NCBI RefSeq assembly: GCF_031181555.1 | Contig: NZ_JAPSKQ010000012.1 | Coordinates: forward strand, 32,493 to 68,666 | DNA: 36,174 bases | Direction of reading: 5' to 3' | Source of the DNA: Streptomyces sp. | Lineage (GTDB): Bacteria; Actinomycetota; Actinomycetes; Streptomycetales; Streptomycetaceae | Shown: positions 31,052 through 36,174 of the stretch, piece by piece | Numbering within the stretch: position 1 is the first letter of the stretch | How the letters are laid out: the number at the start of each line of letters is the position of its first letter | Made by a program: the position numbers and the translations under genes | Notes under the pieces: generated by a model | The model's input: the letters and a program-made list of their open reading frames with translations, nothing else | Database searches by the model: none | What the model was told of the DNA's origin: nothing

Positions 31052-31083
31052 CGAAGGGGCCGTCCGATCGGACGGCCCCTTCG
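31052..31083 (+). terminator. Terminator behind the EtfD-like gene
   Basis: A fully self-complementary 32-bp sequence (CGAAGGGGCC... symmetrical around GATC) lies 17 nt after the stop. It can fold as a stem of about 14 bp with a 4-nt loop. Confidence 0.88.
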
Positions 31084-31237
31084 TCATGTCCACGTACAAC
31101 CCTGCGGACCCTTCGCGGGTCTCCTGTGCGGTGATCATCCGGTGAACCCGGGAGCAATACAGGACGAACACGGGTGACCCACCGCATCGGCACGGGACGC
31201 CGCAGCCGGCGGCCGTCCCGCACACGGCAGGAGACCC

Positions 31238-32692
31238 ATGCACAAGAAGATCGGCATCACCCTGGCGACCGCCACCGCGGCCGCGCTCACCGGCGGCCTG
31301 CTCGTCGTCCCGGCCGGGCCCGCGGCCGCCGCCCCGGGCCTCGACGGCGACTTCAACGGCGACGGCTACCGGGATGTCGCCGTCACCGCACCCCTGGCCA
31401 CCGTGGACGGCAAGAACGCCGCCGGCGCCGTCACCATCCTCTACGGCTCCCCGGACGGCGCCGGCGCGAGCAGGATCCAGTCCCTCACCCAGAACAGCGC
31501 GGGCGTCCCGGGCGCCGCCGAGAAGGACGACCAGTTCGGCTCCCACACCGCACCCGGCGACTTCAACGGCGACGGCTACGCCGACCTGGCCGTGGGCGCC
31601 CCGGGCGAGGACGCCGGCTCGGACACCAACGGCGGCACCGTGGTCATCCTGTGGGGCGGCTCCGGCGGACTGTCCGGCGGCACCACGGTCTCCGACCCCT
31701 CCCGCTCCAGCCACGACTGGTTCGGCCAGGTGGTCGCGGCCGGCGACTACGACGGCGACGGCCGGGCCGACCTCGCGATCGCCTCGGACATCAACAAGGT
31801 CGACATCTACCGCGGCGGCTTCACCAGGACGGGCTCCACCGGCGGCCGGTACGCCGTCACGGCGCCCGTCCTCAAGGTGAAGGGCATCGACATCTACAAC
31901 CTCACCCCGGGCGACATCGACTCCGACGGCCGCACCGACCTGGTCGTGGACGGCTACGAGGGCGACAGCGACGGCGAGTACTCGTACAACGCCAACTACT
32001 GGCTGCCCGGCTCCTCCTCCGGCACGACCGCCTCGGGCGCCCGGAAGCTCCCCGCCGGCATCATCTCCGACATCGGCGACGTGAACGGCGACGGCTACGG
32101 CGACATCGTCATCGGCAACCAGTGGGACGCCGGCGCGAACAGCGCCGGTGCCGCCAAGGGCGGGGCCGTGGAGATCGTCTACGGAACGTCGTACGGCCCC
32201 GACGGCGGCGCCGAGACCATCAGCCAGAACACCGCCGGCGTGCCCGGCAGCAACGAGACCGGCGACGGCTTCGGCTACGAGGTCTCCCTCGGCGACATCA
32301 ACGGCGACGGCCACGACGACCTCGTCGTCGGCTCGCCGGGCGAGGACCTGGACGGGGTCGAGGACGCCGGCATGGTCTCCGTGATCTACGGCTTCAGCGG
32401 CGGCCTCTCCGGGACCGGCACCCAGGCCCTGGACCAGGGTGCCCCGGGCGTCCCCGGCAACAACGAGAAGGGCGACAGCTTCGGCGGCGAGGTCCTCCTC
32501 TCCGACGTCACCGGCGACGGCAAGGCCGACCTGACCGTCGGCGTGCCGTGGGAGAACTCCTCCAACGGCTACGCCGTCGTCTTCGAGTCCGACGGCTCGA
32601 AGATCGACACCGCCGGACGCGGCATCGGCCTGACCCGGGCCGGCCTGTCCTCGGCGGGCTACCCGCTGTTCGGCTTCCACGTCAACGGCTGA
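31238..32692 (+). CDS. Secreted FG-GAP beta-propeller protein 1
   Basis: A 484-residue exported protein. A Sec signal peptide (MHKKIGITLATATAAALTG, cut near AAAAP) is followed by seven FG-GAP blades, each with an EF-hand-like calcium loop of the DxNxDGxxD type: DFNGDGYRD, DFNGDGYAD, DYDGDGRAD, DIDSDGRTD, DVNGDGYGD, DINGDGHDD and DVTGDGKAD. Seven blades match an integrin-alpha-like propeller, so binding of ligand or polysaccharide on the cell surface is a fair guess. A QNxAGVPGxxExxDxFG motif precedes blades 2, 6 and 7. GGCAGGAGA precedes the ATG. No cell-wall anchor or membrane helix is visible at the C-terminus. It is separated from the next paralogue by a terminator. Confidence 0.92.
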   Translation: MHKKIGITLATATAAALTGGLLVVPAGPAAAAPGLDGDFNGDGYRDVAVTAPLATVDGKNAAGAVTILYGSPDGAGASRIQSLTQNSAGVPGAAEKDDQFGSHTAPGDFNGDGYADLAVGAPGEDAGSDTNGGTVVILWGGSGGLSGGTTVSDPSRSSHDWFGQVVAAGDYDGDGRADLAIASDINKVDIYRGGFTRTGSTGGRYAVTAPVLKVKGIDIYNLTPGDIDSDGRTDLVVDGYEGDSDGEYSYNANYWLPGSSSGTTASGARKLPAGIISDIGDVNGDGYGDIVIGNQWDAGANSAGAAKGGAVEIVYGTSYGPDGGAETISQNTAGVPGSNETGDGFGYEVSLGDINGDGHDDLVVGSPGEDLDGVEDAGMVSVIYGFSGGLSGTGTQALDQGAPGVPGNNEKGDSFGGEVLLSDVTGDGKADLTVGVPWENSSNGYAVVFESDGSKIDTAGRGIGLTRAGLSSAGYPLFGFHVNG

Positions 32693-32715
32693 GCCGCCCC
32701 GGGCCCGTGAGCGGC

Positions 32716-32754
32716 CCGCGGGCCGGGACCGACCGGCGTCGGCCCGGCCCGCGG
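32716..32754 (+). terminator. Terminator behind FG-GAP gene 1
   Basis: A 12-bp perfect outer stem (32716-32727 with 32743-32754) encloses CCGAC/GTCGG with a 4-nt loop. Confidence 0.82.
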
Positions 32755-33029
32755 CGCACGAAAATCCCGCGCGCCTCGCACACCCGGCCCCTACACTCCG
32801 GCACAGGCCATGATCGACAACCGGACCGCCGTGCGCACGGGCCACCCCGCGACCGGTCGCACCCGACGTCCGGACACCACGCCCGTACACGCACCCCGCG
32901 TTCACCGCGCACCACGGCTCCACCCCACCGGAACCACCGCCGCGCGCCCCGCGTCGCGCCACCGGCCCGAGCACCCCCGGAACCACCCCGGCACGCCGAC
33001 CGCGTCCGGCACCCGCAGGAGAAACCCAC

Positions 33030-34454
33030 ATGCACCAGCGCCCCGCGCGCCTCGCCCTGGCCGCCGCCACCGCCGCCGCCCTCACCGGCGGCCTGCTCGC
33101 CGTGTCGGCCCCGTCGGCCGCAGCCGCCCCCTCCGGCCTGGCCGGCGACTTCAACGGCGACGGATACCGCGACCTCGCCGTCGGCGCGTTCAGCGCCGAC
33201 GTGGGCTCCGTCCCGGACGCCGGTGCCGTCGTCGTGCTGTACGGCTCGTTCTCCGGGGTCTCGGCGTCCCGCAGGACGGTCGTCAGCCAGAACTCCAGCG
33301 GCGTCCCCGGCGTCGCCGAGGAGGGCGACCGCTTCGGCCACAGCCTCGCCGCCGGCGACCTCGACGGCGACGGCTACGCGGACCTCGTCGTCGGCGCCCA
33401 GTACGAGGCCATCGGCGACCGCGACGGCGTCGGCTCGGTCACCGTCCTGTGGGGCGGCAAGTCCGGCCTGTCCGGCGGCGCCGTCCTGCCCCAGCCGTCG
33501 ACCCTCGCCGAGTGGGGCGGCTACGGCTCCGGAGTGGCGGTCGGCGACTTCGACGGCGACGGCGACGCGGACGCGACCGTCACCGGCCAGGACCGCACCC
33601 GTCTGTACCGGGGCCCCTTCACCCGCACCGGCGCCCCGACGGGCCACAGCAGCCTCCCCCTCGGCTCCACGTACGAGGTGATCGCGGGTGACCTGAACCG
33701 CGACGGCGCGGCCGAACGCGTCTACCCCTTCCTCGTCGACGGCGACCCGGGCGGCGAGATCAGCTACCACCGCTGGACCGGCACCAAGTACGCGGAGACC
33801 GGCCTGCCCGCGGCCGACGGCGCCCAGGGCACCGTCGGCGACGTCAACGGCGACGGCTACGGCGACCTGGTCCTCGGCGAGCACGAGGACCCCCGCGCCG
33901 CCAAGCCCGGCGGCCACAAGGGCGGCCGGATCACCGTCTGGTACGGCGGCCCCACCGGCCCCGACCCGGCGCAGACGCCCACCGCGATCCACCAGGACAC
34001 GGCGGGCGTCCCCGGCGGCGGCGAGGCCGGCGACCTGTTCGGCTCCGCGCTGAGCGCGGGCGACGTCAACGGCGACGGCTACGCCGACGTCGCGGTCGGC
34101 GCCTTCGGCGAGGACCTGGGCACGAAGAAGGACACCGGCACGGTGACCGTCCTGTTCGGCTCGGCCTCCGGCCTGACCGGCAAGGGCGCCAAGCAGTACT
34201 CGCAGAACACGGCGGGCGTGCCCGGCAGCAACGAGACCGACGACGCCTTCGGCCAGACGGTCCGCCTGGCCGACCTCGACAAGAACGGCAAGGCCGACCT
34301 CGTCGTCGGCTCCGGCTACGAGAACGGCTACGGCGCCGTCACCGTCCTGCGCGGCGCCTCCTCCGGACCGACCACCTCCGGCGCCACGTTCCTCTCCGCC
34401 CGGGACGTCTCCCTCAAGGGCAACGCCTCCTTCGCCTGGGCCATCGCCCAGTGA
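33030..34454 (+). CDS. Secreted FG-GAP beta-propeller protein 2
   Basis: A 474-residue paralogue of the preceding FG-GAP protein, with a signal peptide (ATAAALTGGLLAVSAPSAAAA) nearly identical in pattern to it. The seven blades include DFNGDGYRD, DLDGDGYAD, DFDGDGDAD, DLNRDGAAE, DVNGDGYGD, DVNGDGYAD and DLDKNGKAD. Blade 4 has lost part of its calcium loop (NRDGAAE) and is likely weaker. The QNTAGVPG-type motif again precedes blades 2, 6 and 7. AGGAG lies 9 nt before the ATG. The next gene starts 38 nt after its stop, so they probably share an mRNA. Confidence 0.92.
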   Translation: MHQRPARLALAAATAAALTGGLLAVSAPSAAAAPSGLAGDFNGDGYRDLAVGAFSADVGSVPDAGAVVVLYGSFSGVSASRRTVVSQNSSGVPGVAEEGDRFGHSLAAGDLDGDGYADLVVGAQYEAIGDRDGVGSVTVLWGGKSGLSGGAVLPQPSTLAEWGGYGSGVAVGDFDGDGDADATVTGQDRTRLYRGPFTRTGAPTGHSSLPLGSTYEVIAGDLNRDGAAERVYPFLVDGDPGGEISYHRWTGTKYAETGLPAADGAQGTVGDVNGDGYGDLVLGEHEDPRAAKPGGHKGGRITVWYGGPTGPDPAQTPTAIHQDTAGVPGGGEAGDLFGSALSAGDVNGDGYADVAVGAFGEDLGTKKDTGTVTVLFGSASGLTGKGAKQYSQNTAGVPGSNETDDAFGQTVRLADLDKNGKADLVVGSGYENGYGAVTVLRGASSGPTTSGATFLSARDVSLKGNASFAWAIAQ

Positions 34455-34492
34455 CACGTCCCCGCCCCCCGCACAGCACCACGAGGTTCCCC

Positions 34493-35914
34493 ATGCGCCT
34501 GCGCACCGCCGCGACCGCACTCGTCGCGGCCACCCTGACCCCGTTCGCCCTCACCGCGCCCGCCGCGCACGCCGCCGCGCCCGCCGCCCCGTACGACTTC
34601 AACGGGGACGGCCGCGCCGACCTGGCGATCGGCGCGCCCGGCGCCACCGTCGCCGGCAAGGCCAAGGCGGGCGCCGTGTCCGTCGTCTACAGCGGCACCG
34701 GCGGCCCCAGGACCTCGACCAGGACCCTCCTCACCCAGAACACCGCCGGCGTCCCCGGCAGCGCCGAGGCCGACGACGCGTTCGGCACCTCCGTGGCCTC
34801 CGCCGACCTCGACCGCGACGGCTACGCCGACCTGATCGTCGGCGCCCCCGGCGAGGACACCAGCAACGACACCAACGACGGCGTCGCGACCATCGTCTGG
34901 GGCTCCGCCTCCGGCCTGTCCGGCGCCCGCACGGTGAACAACTTCGCCCACTCCAGCCACGACCGCTACGGCCTGTCCCTCACCGCGGGCGACTTCGACG
35001 CCGACGGCCACCCGGACATCGCCGTCGGCGCCACCGGCTCGACGATGCTCACCTTCGTCCCCGGCCCCATCACCCGCTCCGGCCCGTGGCACGGCGGCAC
35101 CTCCCAGGGGATGGGCGCCTATCTCGGCTCCTACGGCGTCCCGTACCTCTCCTCCGGCGACGTCACCGGCGAGGGCTTCGACGCGCTCGTCACCCACGGC
35201 CACCGCAACGGCGGCGGCAGCTTCAGCGACCTGCTGGACGGCCGGATCAGCAACTCCGGCGACTGGGCGTCGTACCTGCCCCCGGGCTACGTCTCCGCCG
35301 TCGGCGACATCGACGGCGACGGCCACGGGGACATCGCCGTCGGCAACGACCGGGAGCCCTCCGCCGACTTCCTGGGCGTGCTCGGCGGCCAGGTCACGAT
35401 CGTCTACGGCGGCCCCGACGGCCGCGACAAGGACCGCCCCGAGGTCGTCCTCACCCAGAACACCGCCGGCGTCCCCGGCGCGTCGGAGGCCGGCGACCGC
35501 TTCGGCAGCGGCGTCGCCCTGGGCGACGTCAACGGCGACGGGTACGCCGACCTCGCCGTCGGCGCCGCGGGCGAGAACGGCGGGGCCGGCGCCGTCACCG
35601 TCCTGTACGGCACGGCCTCCGGTCTCACCACCGACGGCTCCAAGTCCTACACCCAGAACACCGCGGGCGTGCCCGGCGGTTCGGAGAAGGGCGACCTCTT
35701 CGGCACCCGCGTCGTCCTCACCGACCACACCGGCGACGGCCGCGCCGACCTGTCGGTCTCCGCGCCGGGCGAGAACTCCGGCGACGGCTCGGTCTGGTCC
35801 CTGCGCGGCGCGGCGAGCGGCCTCACCACCACGGGCGCGATCAGCTTCGGCCCGGCCACGGCAGGCGTGTCCACCGCCGGCAGCCCGCGCTTCGGCACGG
35901 CCCTCGGTGGCTGA
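34493..35914 (+). CDS. Secreted FG-GAP beta-propeller protein 3
   Basis: A 473-residue paralogue. Signal peptide MRLRTAATALVAATL is cut near HAAAP. Blades have loops DFNGDGRAD, DLDRDGYAD, DFDADGHPD, DVTGEGFDA (degenerate), DIDGDGHGD, DVNGDGYAD and DHTGDGRAD. The ATG at 34493 is chosen because GAGG lies 7 nt upstream and it begins the signal peptide. A GTG at 34451 would overlap the previous stop but adds a Pro-rich stretch before the signal peptide. The gene is 37 nt from the next paralogue. It carries three QNTAGVPG motifs, the same number and placement as its neighbours. Confidence 0.92.
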   Translation: MRLRTAATALVAATLTPFALTAPAAHAAAPAAPYDFNGDGRADLAIGAPGATVAGKAKAGAVSVVYSGTGGPRTSTRTLLTQNTAGVPGSAEADDAFGTSVASADLDRDGYADLIVGAPGEDTSNDTNDGVATIVWGSASGLSGARTVNNFAHSSHDRYGLSLTAGDFDADGHPDIAVGATGSTMLTFVPGPITRSGPWHGGTSQGMGAYLGSYGVPYLSSGDVTGEGFDALVTHGHRNGGGSFSDLLDGRISNSGDWASYLPPGYVSAVGDIDGDGHGDIAVGNDREPSADFLGVLGGQVTIVYGGPDGRDKDRPEVVLTQNTAGVPGASEAGDRFGSGVALGDVNGDGYADLAVGAAGENGGAGAVTVLYGTASGLTTDGSKSYTQNTAGVPGGSEKGDLFGTRVVLTDHTGDGRADLSVSAPGENSGDGSVWSLRGAASGLTTTGAISFGPATAGVSTAGSPRFGTALGG

Positions 35915-35951
35915 CCGCCGTCCCCACACACCGACCAACGGGAGGACCCCC

Positions 35952-36174
35952 ATGACCCCGACGCCCCGCCGCACGACCCGGCTCCGGCTCACCGCCGCGA
36001 CGGCCGCCGCCGCCCTCACCGGCGGCCTGCTCGCCCTGTCCGTGTCCCCGGCGACCGCCGCCGACCGCGCCGACCGCGCCTTCCGGGCCGACTTCAACGG
36101 CGACGGCTACGGCGACGTGGCCTTCGCCGCCCCGTACGGCAGGGTCGACGGCCAGGGCATGGCCGGCTACGTCG
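35952..36174 (+). CDS. Secreted FG-GAP beta-propeller protein 4, N-terminal part (runs off the window)
   Basis: The first 74 residues are visible. A signal peptide containing TAAAALTGGLLALSV and ending ATAAD precedes the first calcium loop, DFNGDGYGD. GGAGGA lies just before the ATG. It continues the tandem family and almost certainly shares the transcript of genes 2 and 3. Confidence 0.88.
   Translation, partial: MTPTPRRTTRLRLTAATAAAALTGGLLALSVSPATAADRADRAFRADFNGDGYGDVAFAAPYGRVDGQGMAGYV

Noticed and set aside
31043..36097. Long minus-strand frames antisense to the FG-GAP genes, rich in GVGVAVEV-like repeats
   Set aside because: The repeats are the reverse reading of the calcium-loop codons. 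There is no ribosome site or known domain.

Overview
The window is high-GC chromosomal DNA that looks like Streptomyces. The strongest evidence is a complete dnaK-grpE-dnaJ-hspR operon and a clpB gene, both carrying HspR-associated inverted repeats (HAIR). Codon third positions are strongly G/C, GTG starts are frequent, and from memory the gene order around clpB and dnaK resembles S. coelicolor. No rRNA, tRNA, CRISPR array or insertion sequence was seen.

Positions 1-5900 (minus strand) hold most of a ribosomally made peptide (RiPP) operon. Its order is methyltransferase, ABC ATPase, ABC membrane subunit, phosphotransferase-like protein, HopA1-like protein, a 50-residue precursor peptide at 390-542, and the start of an M16 peptidase that leaves the window. 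The phosphotransferase plus HopA1 pair and a Ser/Thr-rich core ending in FGC point to a class V lanthipeptide (lanthidin)-like or thioamitide-related product. A sigma-HrdB-like promoter lies at 5871-5900. A perfect 15-bp hairpin separates the precursor from the peptidase.

Positions 6277-18466 are core chromosome: a DUF3151 protein, fba, pyrE, an aldose epimerase, a tail-anchored SRPBCC protein, a membrane-fused spermidine synthase-like protein, a DUF2617 protein, a small Gly/Ser/Cys-rich membrane protein, an aminotransferase, a YbjN protein and clpB with its HAIR site.

Positions 18840-21650 hold a compact module that I do not recognise as a described system. A 74-residue secreted peptide carries three DSSWG repeats and ends exactly on the third. 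It is coupled to a small Rieske-like protein that has lost its histidine ligands, and the pair ends at a 16-bp terminator. Divergent from the peptide is a LuxR-type HTH regulator, and a paralogous regulator converges on that one with a 38-nt 3' overlap. A peptide signal with cognate regulators is one hypothesis.

Positions 21772-28527 hold an orphan sugar-binding lipoprotein, the dnaK operon with two HAIR-type sites flanking its promoter, and a MraY/WecA-like glycosyltransferase. Positions 28753-31083 hold an EtfD-like membrane iron-sulfur oxidoreductase. Positions 31238 to the end hold at least four tandem paralogous secreted FG-GAP beta-propeller proteins; the last is cut by the window edge.
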